Shown: positions 1 to 7,028 of the stretch, in pieces
Position numbering within the stretch: the first letter of the stretch is position 1
Layout: the number at the start of each line of letters is the position of its first letter
Origin: Eubacteriales bacterium
Lineage (GTDB): Bacteria > Bacillota > Clostridia > Lachnospirales > Lachnospiraceae
Direction: 5' to 3'
Assembly (NCBI GenBank): GCA_030536565.1
Contig: JAUNPT010000028.1
Location: 1 to 16,965 of the forward strand
DNA length: 16,965 nucleotides
Notes under the pieces: generated by a model
Told to the model about the DNA's origin: nothing
Seen by the model: only the letters and a program-made list of their open reading frames with translations
Databases searched by the model: none
Translations under genes and position numbers: made by a program

Positions 1-7
1 GATTAAA

Positions 8-1261
8 ATGAAAGAAACAACTCTATATTTAGAATGTAACTCAGGAATAAGCGGAGATATGACAGTTGCTGCATTGCTGGACTTAGGAGCAGACGAAGCT
101 GTCTTGGAAAGTGTTTTAAACAGTCTTCCTATAGGTGGTTTTCACGTAGAGATAAGTAAAGTTAAGAAGGCAGGACTGGAGGTATGTGATTTTAACGTAG
201 TTTTGGAGCATACTAACTGCGACCACGATATGGAATTTCTTCATGGACATAATGAGAGCCATGTTCATAGCAATAGCCATGAACATGTCCATGAACACAG
301 AAATCTTGAGGATATAAAGAAAATAATTGCGGCAGGGGTTATGACTGATGGAGCGAAAATGCTTGCGTTTAAAATTTTTGATATACTTGCAGCTGCAGAG
401 GCAAAAGCTCATGGGGTTTTTGTAGAGCAGGTACATTTTCATGAAGTGGGAGCAGTGGATTCAATTATAGATATTGTGGCAGCGGCGGTGTGCATTGATA
501 ATCTTGGTATTACAGAATGTGTGGTTCCTGTTTTGTGTGATGGAAGTGGAAGTATAAGATGTCAGCATGGTATTATGCCAGTGCCAGTACCGGCAGTAGT
601 CAATATTGCGGCCAGTCATGGATTAAATTTATCAATTATGCCATTAGAAGGAGAATTTGTAACTCCTACGGGTGCAGCAATTGTTGCAGCGGTGAAAACT
701 ACGGAAAAGCTTCCAAAAACATTTAAAATTGAAAAAACCGGACTTGGGGGTGGCAAGAGAGAATACGAAAAGCCATCTATACTCAGAGCAATGATAATTG
801 CAGCGGACGAAAGCGAAGATGCTGCAGTCTGGAAACTGGAATCTAATATAGATGACAGTACGGGCGAAGAACTTGGCTACTGTATGGAATGTCTCTTTAA
901 GGCGGGAGCAGGAGACGTTAATTACCAGCCTGTATTTATGAAAAAGAACAGACCGGCTTACCAGTTAAATGTAATCTGTGAAAAAGAAAAGATTCCTAAA
1001 ATGGAAGAAATCATTTTTAATCAGACAACAACTATTGGTATTCGCAAAATGCAGATGGAAAGAACAAAATTAAAGCGCAGAGAGATTACCATTATGACAG
1101 ATGTGGGCAGCGCCCAGGTTAAGGTGTGTGAGTATGGTGATAAGAGCTTTTTCTATCCTGAATATGAAAGTGTAATTAAGCTCTGCCAAAAATTGGGAAT
1201 GTCTTACAGGGAAGCATATAACAGGATTGTTAAGGCAGCTTCTAATGATAATAAAATTTAA
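8..1261 (+). CDS. larC: LarC, nickel insertion enzyme of nickel-pincer nucleotide cofactor synthesis
   Basis: This is the last enzyme of nickel-pincer nucleotide (NPN) cofactor synthesis: a CTP-dependent cyclometallase that inserts Ni into the dithiolated pyridinium nucleotide made by LarB and LarE. The 417-residue protein opens with the family signature SGISGDM (residues 12-18). A histidine-rich loop follows at residues 73-97, with nine His, a probable nickel-binding stretch. The conserved VHFHEVGAVDSIID motif lies at 142-155 and the GEFVTPTGAA segment near 215. The length fits a complete LarC. In Lactobacillus plantarum the gene is split into larC1/larC2 and joined by programmed frameshifting; here one uninterrupted frame covers both parts. 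Only seven bases precede the ATG, so the ribosome binding site and promoter lie outside the window, but the N terminus matches the family. larE follows after 26 bp, suggesting one operon. Confidence 0.95.
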   Translation: MKETTLYLECNSGISGDMTVAALLDLGADEAVLESVLNSLPIGGFHVEISKVKKAGLEVCDFNVVLEHTNCDHDMEFLHGHNESHVHSNSHEHVHEHRNLEDIKKIIAAGVMTDGAKMLAFKIFDILAAAEAKAHGVFVEQVHFHEVGAVDSIIDIVAAAVCIDNLGITECVVPVLCDGSGSIRCQHGIMPVPVPAVVNIAASHGLNLSIMPLEGEFVTPTGAAIVAAVKTTEKLPKTFKIEKTGLGGGKREYEKPSILRAMIIAADESEDAAVWKLESNIDDSTGEELGYCMECLFKAGAGDVNYQPVFMKKNRPAYQLNVICEKEKIPKMEEIIFNQTTTIGIRKMQMERTKLKRREITIMTDVGSAQVKVCEYGDKSFFYPEYESVIKLCQKLGMSYREAYNRIVKAASNDNKI

Positions 1262-1287
1262 CAATTGGCATAGAGGTTTAAATCTAT

Positions 1288-2082
1288 ATGAGAGAACAGG
1301 TTTTAGGAAGAATAAATGAACTTACTAAAGAAAATGTATTTGTTGCATTTTCAGGAGGCGCAGATTCGAGCCTTATATTAAAGCTCTCATGTGATGCGGC
1401 TAAATTAAATAATACGAAGGTTTATGCTGTTATGCTGAACACAAGGCTGCATCCAAAAGGGGATTTAGAAAATGCCAAAAAAATTTCAGAAGAAACAGGT
1501 GCCCAGTTTATTGTGGTGGACATAGATGAGCTTGAAGATACACAAATAAAGAATAATCCAAAAGACAGATGCTATTTATGCAAAAAGGCAATGTTTAAAA
1601 GGCTGCAGGAAAAGGCAGGGGAATTTGGGATTACCACTATTTTAGAGGGAACTAACAGGGACGATCTTAAGATGTACCGTCCGGGAATCAGGGCACTAAA
1701 AGAATTAGGAATTATAAGCCCTTTGGCAGAAGCACAGATAACTAAAATTGAGGTAAGGAAATGGCTTTGTGAGCTTGGGATTTCAACTGCCCAAAGAGCA
1801 TCAGCTCCTTGTCTTGCAACGAGGCTTCCATATGGTGACAGGATAGATTATGAATTACTATCAAGGATTGATAAAGGAGAAGCATATTTAAGAGAGCTTG
1901 GCTTTTATAATGTAAGGTTACGTGTTCATAAAAACATTGCGCGTATTGAAGTGGATAGGTCAGACATTCATAAACTTGTTGATTATGCCTGTGAAATTAC
2001 AGATGTGCTTAAAAAGCTTGGATTCGTATATATAACAATAGATTTGGAAGGCTTCCGCTCGGGAAGTATGGATATAGAATGA
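1288..2082 (+). CDS. larE: LarE, ATP-dependent sulfur transferase of NPN cofactor synthesis
   Basis: LarE adenylates pyridinium-3,5-biscarboxylic acid mononucleotide and replaces the carboxylate oxygens with sulfur to give the dithio acid used by LarC. The 264-residue protein has the PP-loop ATP-pyrophosphatase motif FSGGADSS (21-28) and the family motif SAPCLATRLPYGDRI (172-186). L. plantarum LarE uses one sacrificial cysteine in that second motif, matching Cys175 here. This protein also has a CxxC pair, Cys95 and Cys98, in DRCYLCKKAMF. Three such cysteines mark the LarE group reported to carry a [4Fe-4S] cluster and transfer sulfur catalytically; membership in that group is my inference. 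A GAGG element lies about 11 nt before the ATG. The gene sits between larC (26 bp gap) and larB (28 bp gap). Confidence 0.95.
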   Translation: MREQVLGRINELTKENVFVAFSGGADSSLILKLSCDAAKLNNTKVYAVMLNTRLHPKGDLENAKKISEETGAQFIVVDIDELEDTQIKNNPKDRCYLCKKAMFKRLQEKAGEFGITTILEGTNRDDLKMYRPGIRALKELGIISPLAEAQITKIEVRKWLCELGISTAQRASAPCLATRLPYGDRIDYELLSRIDKGEAYLRELGFYNVRLRVHKNIARIEVDRSDIHKLVDYACEITDVLKKLGFVYITIDLEGFRSGSMDIE

Positions 2083-2110
2083 TATAATATGGAGATTTAG
2101 AGGAAATGCT

Positions 2111-2854
2111 ATGGAGGCAAAGGAAGTTTTAGAAAAAGTGAAAACAGGCGAACTTTCGGTTGAAGAAGCGGAACTGTATTTTAAAAGAAAACCTTTTGAA
2201 GATATAGGATATGCAAAGCTTGATACTTACAGGGAAATAAGGTCAGGTTATCCGGAGGTTGTTTACTGCAGCGGCAAAGCTGATGAGCATCTTTTAAATA
2301 TATATGGAAGACTATATAAACAAAATGGAGAAGTTTTCGGTACAAGGGCGTCGTTAGAACAGTATGAGACAGTTAAGAAGATTATTCCTGATATTCAGTA
2401 TGATTCCATATCAAGAATTTTAAAAATTGAGAAATCCGGGAAAGAAAAAATAGGAAATGTTGCAGTGTGTACAGCAGGAACGGCAGATATTCCAGTGGCA
2501 GAGGAGGCTGCACAGACAGCAGAGTATTTTGGAAATAATGTTACAAGAATTTTTGATGTTGGAGTCAGCGGTATTCACAGACTGTTATCAAATCTGAATG
2601 AAATCCAAAGTGCCAACTGCGTAATTGCAGCGGCTGGAATGGAAGGAGCGCTTGCAAGTGTTATCGGAGGGCTTGTAGACAAGCCAGTTATAGCAGTTCC
2701 TACCTCCGTAGGTTATGGCGCCAGTATGCATGGTCTGTCAGCATTGCTTACTATGATTAATTCCTGTGCTAATGGTATTTCAGTAGTTAATATAGATAAT
2801 GGTTATGGCGCAGGTTATATTGCCTCTCAGATTAACAGGCTAGCAGTAAAGTAA
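2111..2854 (+). CDS. larB: LarB, pyridinium-3,5-biscarboxylic acid mononucleotide synthase
   Basis: LarB starts NPN synthesis: it carboxylates the pyridinium ring of nicotinic acid adenine dinucleotide and cleaves the phosphoanhydride, releasing AMP. The 247-residue protein has an N-terminal helical part, then a PurE-like carboxylase domain over roughly residues 115-245. Visible family segments are GTADIPVAEEAA (about 122-133), FDVGVSGIHRLL (about 148-159), AAGMEGALASVIGG (about 174-187) and PVIAVPTSVGYGAS (about 192-205). The length is normal. An AGAGGAA ribosome binding site lies 5 nt before the ATG. With larC and larE it completes the cofactor pathway, but the usual client LarA is not visible. 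A short ORF of 19 codons (2860-2919) lies in the gap behind it but has no ribosome binding site and is not called. Confidence 0.95.
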   Translation: MEAKEVLEKVKTGELSVEEAELYFKRKPFEDIGYAKLDTYREIRSGYPEVVYCSGKADEHLLNIYGRLYKQNGEVFGTRASLEQYETVKKIIPDIQYDSISRILKIEKSGKEKIGNVAVCTAGTADIPVAEEAAQTAEYFGNNVTRIFDVGVSGIHRLLSNLNEIQSANCVIAAAGMEGALASVIGGLVDKPVIAVPTSVGYGASMHGLSALLTMINSCANGISVVNIDNGYGAGYIASQINRLAVK

Positions 2855-2927
2855 GCGTCATGCGAATAAAATCAAATCCAGAAGGTAAGACTACTATCAG
2901 AACATTTATTAAGAAATGAGGATTTTT

Positions 2928-3179
2928 ATGGAAGTTCAAATTGGAGGAATACCTACGGAGGAAGTTATTGAGCATGAATATATGAAAGGGCCGGGGAATA
3001 TGAATCTTCCGCCTTATGAAAATCTGGCAGAGGGTTTATACCAGCATGGTCTTAAGCTGCGCCCTGATATGACAGAAGATGAAAAGAAAAAGTTGTGGAC
3101 AGAATGTCAGCTGGCAGACGATAAGGAAGTTATGAGCCAGCTGGTTGACAGATTAAGTTCCGGAAATTTTCAGGGGTAA
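2928..3179 (+). CDS. Small uncharacterised protein downstream of larB
   Basis: I do not recognise this 83-residue protein. It is acidic to neutral and mostly polar. It has no membrane segment or signal peptide and a single cysteine. A glycine/proline-rich N-terminal half (KGPGNMNLPPYENL) leads into a charged, probably helical C-terminal half. I chose the ATG at 2928 over the in-frame ATG at 2916 because GAGG (2918-2921) lies 6 nt before 2928, whereas nothing suitable precedes 2916. It follows larB by 73 bp on the same strand and ends in the terminator hairpin, so it is probably the last gene of the lar transcript. That position is the only hint of a role; no function is assigned. Confidence 0.7.
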   Translation: MEVQIGGIPTEEVIEHEYMKGPGNMNLPPYENLAEGLYQHGLKLRPDMTEDEKKKLWTECQLADDKEVMSQLVDRLSSGNFQG

Positions 3180-3198
3180 GCCTTGGCTTACCCTTTTT
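3174..3198 (+). terminator. Hairpin terminator between the converging lar set and araD
   Basis: GGGTAAGCC (3174-3182) and GGCTTACCC (3185-3193) form a perfect inverted repeat, followed by five T at 3194-3198. The likely fold is a seven-pair stem with a CCTTGG loop. The T run fits termination of plus-strand transcription. On the minus strand the repeat is not directly followed by a T run. Both converging genes end inside the arms: TAA at 3177-3179 (plus) and TAA read from 3190-3188 (minus). Confidence 0.85.
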
Positions 3199-3886
3199 GT
3201 CCATAATAGGCGTTGTCCCCATGTTTTCTGAAATAGTGCTTATCCTGAAGGTGGGCTGGGGCTGGTAAAACCTGAGGATTGATGGTTTCTGTACGATACG
3301 CCATTTTTGCCACTTCTTCAAGCACTACTGCATTATGGACTGCCTCATCGGCGCCTTTTCCCCATGTGAAGGGACCATGGTTTTTACATAGTACAGCAGG
3401 AACTGCGACAGGGTCAATGTTGTTTTGTTTAAAATAATCAACAATTAAGAGACCTGTATTTTTTTCATAGGCTTCTTCAATTTCATTATCGTTAAGACAG
3501 CGCAGGCATGGAACCTGGCCATAGATGTAGTCAGCATGAGTGGTTCCATAGCAGGGAATAGGACGTCCTGCCTGAGCCCAGCTTGTTGCATAAGAGGAGT
3601 GTGTATGTACGATACCTCCAATCTGTTCAAATTCTTTGTAAATTTCAATGTGTGTAGCAGTATCAGAAGAAGGATTAAAATGACCTTCAACTATATCTCC
3701 ATTAAGATTAACTAATACTATGTCATCTGGCGTCAGGCTGCTGTAATCTACACCGCTTGGCTTAATTGCAAAAATCCCGGATTTTCTGTCAATTTCACTG
3801 ACATTTCCCCATGTGAATGTGACAAGGTTATATTTTGGAAGAAGCATGTTTGCTTCATATACTCGTTTTTTTAATTCCTCCAGCAT
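3188..3886 (-). CDS. araD: L-ribulose-5-phosphate 4-epimerase (AraD family)
   Basis: This class II aldolase-fold enzyme interconverts L-ribulose 5-phosphate and D-xylulose 5-phosphate, feeding arabinose carbon into the pentose phosphate pathway. The 232-residue protein keeps the zinc site of the E. coli enzyme with a one-residue offset: His94, His96 and His170, with Asp75 nearby. It also keeps the catalytic pair, Asp119 in GTTHADY and Tyr228 near the C terminus. The GNVS (27-30) and KPSGVDY (42-48) segments match the phosphate- and substrate-binding loops. A perfect AGGAGG lies 4 nt before the ATG and touches the stop codon of the upstream pentulose kinase (9 bp gap), so the two are very likely co-expressed. 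No L-arabinose isomerase gene is present here. Related aldolases of other specificity exist, but the pairing with a pentulose kinase supports AraD. Confidence 0.93.
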   Translation of the reverse strand: MLEELKKRVYEANMLLPKYNLVTFTWGNVSEIDRKSGIFAIKPSGVDYSSLTPDDIVLVNLNGDIVEGHFNPSSDTATHIEIYKEFEQIGGIVHTHSSYATSWAQAGRPIPCYGTTHADYIYGQVPCLRCLNDNEIEEAYEKNTGLLIVDYFKQNNIDPVAVPAVLCKNHGPFTWGKGADEAVHNAVVLEEVAKMAYRTETINPQVLPAPAHLQDKHYFRKHGDNAYYGQKG

Positions 3887-3895
3887 AATTCCTCC

Positions 3896-5530
3896 TTATA
3901 AATATCGGGTGGCAGCCTGTTCAACAGCAAGCCCCGCTCTATACTTTTCTATAAATGAATTGAAAGCAAGGACTTCGCTTTCAACAGGTTTAATTGTAAA
4001 GCATTTCTGGTCTGCAAATATTGTGCTTGAAAGATATTGCTGCAGAGAGATAAATTTATCTGAATTGGCACTACATTTTCTGCAATAGCCTGAATAGGCT
4101 GCCAAAACTGCGATTCCCCAGGCCCCGCCTTCGCTGGCTGTTGGCATTACTGTGACTGGAACATTAAGTGCGGCAGCTGTAATCTGTTGGCCAACCTTAG
4201 GTGTTTTGTAAAAACCGCCATGTCCAAGAAGGCTGTCAAGACGAACATTTTCTTTCTGGGTAAGGATATCCATACCCAGTTTTAGTGCAGCAAGGGCAGA
4301 ATAAAGGTTTGTCCTCATAAGGTTAGCAAGTGAAAATGTGCTGTCAGGTCTGCGTATAAGTATTGGGCGGCCTTCAGCCATTCCAGTTACAGGTTCGCCT
4401 GAATAGTAGTTGTAGGTCATAAGACCGCCGCAGTCAGGCTGCCCTTCTAAAGCCTTATTAAATAACAGGGTATAAAGCTCATCGGTAGTAACTGGTGTGC
4501 CTAAAGCCTTAGCAAATTCGTTAAAAAGAGATGCCCAGGCATTAATGTCAGAGGTACAGTTGTTGCAGTGAACCATAGCGACATCATCTCCGACAGGCGT
4601 GGTAACCATATCTATCTGCGTATATACGTTTGATAATGGCTTTTCTAAGACAACCATTGCAAAAACTGATGTACCAGAAGATACATTACCGGTTCTTACT
4701 GAAATGCTGTTTGTAGCTGTCATGCCAGTTCCGGCATCACCCTCCGGAGGACAGAGAATACAGCCTGCCTTAAGGGTACCTGAGGGGTCAAGAAGTAATG
4801 CGCCCTCTTTAGTAAGCGTTCCAGCATCATTTCCTGAGACAAGAACTTCTGGAAGAATTTCATTTATTTTCCATTTAATTGTATTATTGTAAGATGAGGT
4901 GTGAGTACCGACAAGAGCATCAAACTGAGACAGCATATGCTGGTTATAATTCTTTGTCCGGCTGTCAATTGGAAACATTCCGGAGGCCTCACCTATTCCC
5001 AGAACTTTTCTGCCTGTAAGCTTCCAGTGGATATAGCCTGCAAGTGTCGTGAAATAGCTGATTTCGGAAACATGTGGTTCATTGTTTAAAACTGCCTGAT
5101 ATAAGTGAGCTATGCTCCAGCGCTGTGGAATATTAAATGTAAATTTTTCTGTTAATATGTCCGAGGCCTGTCTTGTTATAGTATTTCTCCAGGTACGAAA
5201 AGGTACAAGAAGCTCTCCGGCCTTATTAAAAGGCATATATCCATGCATCATGCCGCTGATTCCCAGGGCAGAAAGCTTTGTCAGGGAAATATTATATGTA
5301 TCTTGCACGCATTTTGATAAATCGGCATAACATGAACGAAGTCCGTTCCATATTGCGTCAACAGAGTATGTCCAGATATTATCTGAAAGCTGGTTTTCCC
5401 ATTGATGGCTTCCCTGGGCTAAAACCTCTCCTTTTTCATTGATTAGGACAGCTTTGATTCGTGTGGAGCCAAATTCTATTCCGAGAACTGCATTGCCATC
5501 TTTAATGTATTGGGTTTTATTGTAATCCAT
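3896..5530 (-). CDS. FGGY-family pentulose kinase, probably L-ribulokinase
   Basis: The protein is an FGGY sugar kinase that most likely phosphorylates L-ribulose for the araD product. Using the start at 5530 it has 544 residues. The first phosphate-binding loop is GIEFGSTRIKAV (about 17-28). EGDAGTGM holds the probable catalytic aspartate, RTGNVSSGTSVFAMV is the second ATP-binding segment, and GHGGFYKTPKVGQ with TASEGGAWGIAVLAAY forms the C-terminal nucleotide region. I prefer the ATG at 5528-5530 because AGAAAGGA precedes it, although spacing is long (about 11 nt). The in-frame ATG at 5575 lacks a ribosome binding site and would overlap trkH. The sequence looks unlike E. coli AraB; Clostridium acetobutylicum uses a non-orthologous ribulokinase, AraK, and this may be of that type. 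L-ribulose is inferred from araD linkage; xylulose cannot be excluded. Confidence 0.85.
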   Translation of the reverse strand: MDYNKTQYIKDGNAVLGIEFGSTRIKAVLINEKGEVLAQGSHQWENQLSDNIWTYSVDAIWNGLRSCYADLSKCVQDTYNISLTKLSALGISGMMHGYMPFNKAGELLVPFRTWRNTITRQASDILTEKFTFNIPQRWSIAHLYQAVLNNEPHVSEISYFTTLAGYIHWKLTGRKVLGIGEASGMFPIDSRTKNYNQHMLSQFDALVGTHTSSYNNTIKWKINEILPEVLVSGNDAGTLTKEGALLLDPSGTLKAGCILCPPEGDAGTGMTATNSISVRTGNVSSGTSVFAMVVLEKPLSNVYTQIDMVTTPVGDDVAMVHCNNCTSDINAWASLFNEFAKALGTPVTTDELYTLLFNKALEGQPDCGGLMTYNYYSGEPVTGMAEGRPILIRRPDSTFSLANLMRTNLYSALAALKLGMDILTQKENVRLDSLLGHGGFYKTPKVGQQITAAALNVPVTVMPTASEGGAWGIAVLAAYSGYCRKCSANSDKFISLQQYLSSTIFADQKCFTIKPVESEVLAFNSFIEKYRAGLAVEQAATRYL

Positions 5531-5559
5531 TGAGAGTATAATCCTTTCTGAATAATATT

Positions 5560-6999
5560 TTAGTTTTTCTTCCATACAGATGGAGTGAAAAGTAATAAAA
5601 GAGGGTACAGCTCCAATCGTCCCGCCAGCATATCAAACATGAGGACATACTTTGCAAAAGGTGAGAAGATACTGTAATTTCCAACAGGGCCAACGATTTC
5701 AAGCCCAGGGCCTATATTATTAAATGTTGCCGCAACTGATGTAAAATTGGTGACAAGGTCAAGATTGTCGAAAGCTAACAAAAACATAGAGGCACCAAAA
5801 ATAAGTACATAGGTAACAAGGAATGCACTGACACTTTTTACAGTATCTGCATCAAGTCCTTTTTTATCGAATTTAATTACTTTAACGCTTCTTGGGTGAA
5901 TAAAGGAATTTATTTCCTGTTTTACAGATTTTGCAAGAATAAGAATCCTTGAAACCTTTATACCTCCTCCGGTGCTTCCGGCACAGGCACCAATGAACAT
6001 AATGACAACCAGAATGGTCTTGGAGACCTGAGGCCATACATTAAAATCGGCTGTTGCGAAACCAGTTGTAGTTATAATTGATGCCACCTGAAATGCAGAA
6101 TGATGGAAGGCTGCAAAAACATTTCCATAAATCTTGTATACATTTAATGTAATAATTAAAATACAAACTGATATAATAATGAAATACCATCGGACTTCTT
6201 CCATTTTAAAGGCATTTTTTTTGTGCTTTCCAAGGAGATAATAATAAAAGTTAAAGTTAACACCAAATAGAATCATAAATATAGTTACAATTGCCTGAAT
6301 AGGAATACTATAACTCATCATGCTGTCATTCTTAATTCCAAAACCACCAGTACCGGCAGTGCCAAATGAAGTAGTAATGGCATCAAAAAGAGGCATTTTG
6401 GCAAAGAGCAGCATTATAATTTCTGCGATTGTCATAAAGATGTATATACCATATAAAATCTTTGCTGTTTCCTTTACCTTTGGAACAAGCTTGCCTACAG
6501 ATGGCCCCGGACTTTCTGCTCTCATAAGATGCATGTTGTAGCCGCCAGTTAATGGAAGAATGGCAAGTAAAAATACAAACACACCCATACCGCCAATCCA
6601 ATGTGTAAAGCTGCGCCAGAAAAGGCTGCAGAAGCTTAGGACTTCAACTTCCTTTAGGGCGCTGGCCCCAGTTGTAGTAAAGCCTGATATAGTTTCAAAT
6701 AAGGCGTCTGTAAATGAGGGAATATCACCATTTATTACAAATGGAAGTGCACCGAATATACTCATTATAATCCAGCTTAATGCAACAGTTACAAAACCCT
6801 CTCTTGCATAATACACCTGGTTTTTGGGCCTTTTTCTTGTTATCAGGACTCCTGCAATGGCGCATATAGCGGCAACTATCAAAAATGAGAAGCCGGAGGG
6901 TTCGTGGTATATTACTGCAACGATACATGGAAAAATCATAAACACGGCCTCAAGTATTAAAACCCAGCCCAATATAAAAACAATAGCTGCAAAATTCAT
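5560..6999 (-). CDS. trkH: Potassium uptake channel/transporter subunit TrkH
   Basis: This is the membrane subunit of a Trk/Ktr potassium uptake system, which passes K+ under control of the cytoplasmic TrkA ring. The 479-residue protein is very hydrophobic and has the four membrane-pore-membrane repeats of the superfamily. Filter segments are TTTGAS (108-113), GTAGTGG (213-219), TTTGFAT (310-316) and NNIGPG (427-432), each with its conserved glycine. The GACAGSTGGGIKVSR segment (337-351) is the intramembrane loop that gates the pore in TrkH/KtrB. The C terminus, MLAGRLELYPLLLLFTPSVW, is typical of TrkH. AAAGGA precedes the ATG. The gene lies 29 bp after trkA and about 29 bp before the preferred start of the pentulose kinase, implying one transcript for potassium and pentose genes. 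Confidence 0.95.
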   Translation of the reverse strand: MNFAAIVFILGWVLILEAVFMIFPCIVAVIYHEPSGFSFLIVAAICAIAGVLITRKRPKNQVYYAREGFVTVALSWIIMSIFGALPFVINGDIPSFTDALFETISGFTTTGASALKEVEVLSFCSLFWRSFTHWIGGMGVFVFLLAILPLTGGYNMHLMRAESPGPSVGKLVPKVKETAKILYGIYIFMTIAEIIMLLFAKMPLFDAITTSFGTAGTGGFGIKNDSMMSYSIPIQAIVTIFMILFGVNFNFYYYLLGKHKKNAFKMEEVRWYFIIISVCILIITLNVYKIYGNVFAAFHHSAFQVASIITTTGFATADFNVWPQVSKTILVVIMFIGACAGSTGGGIKVSRILILAKSVKQEINSFIHPRSVKVIKFDKKGLDADTVKSVSAFLVTYVLIFGASMFLLAFDNLDLVTNFTSVAATFNNIGPGLEIVGPVGNYSIFSPFAKYVLMFDMLAGRLELYPLLLLFTPSVWKKN

Positions 7000-7028
7000 A
7001 TTTTCCTTTCAATCCGTAATATAAAGGA

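Noticed and set aside
2083..2088. TATAAT just after larE as an internal promoter for larB
   Set aside because: The sequence 17 bp upstream has no -35 resemblance.
2860..2919. A 19-codon basic ORF between larB and the small unknown gene, ending across the ATG at 2916
   Set aside because: No ribosome binding site precedes it, and the downstream gene has a better start at 2928; likely chance.
4599..5330. Open frames on the plus strand opposite the pentulose kinase and similar frames opposite other genes
   Set aside because: They lie wholly antisense to well-supported genes and have no recognisable protein features.
5531..5575. Upstream ATG at 5575 as start of the pentulose kinase
   Set aside because: It has no ribosome binding site and would overlap trkH; the ATG at 5530 has AGAAAGGA upstream and better fits the FGGY N terminus.
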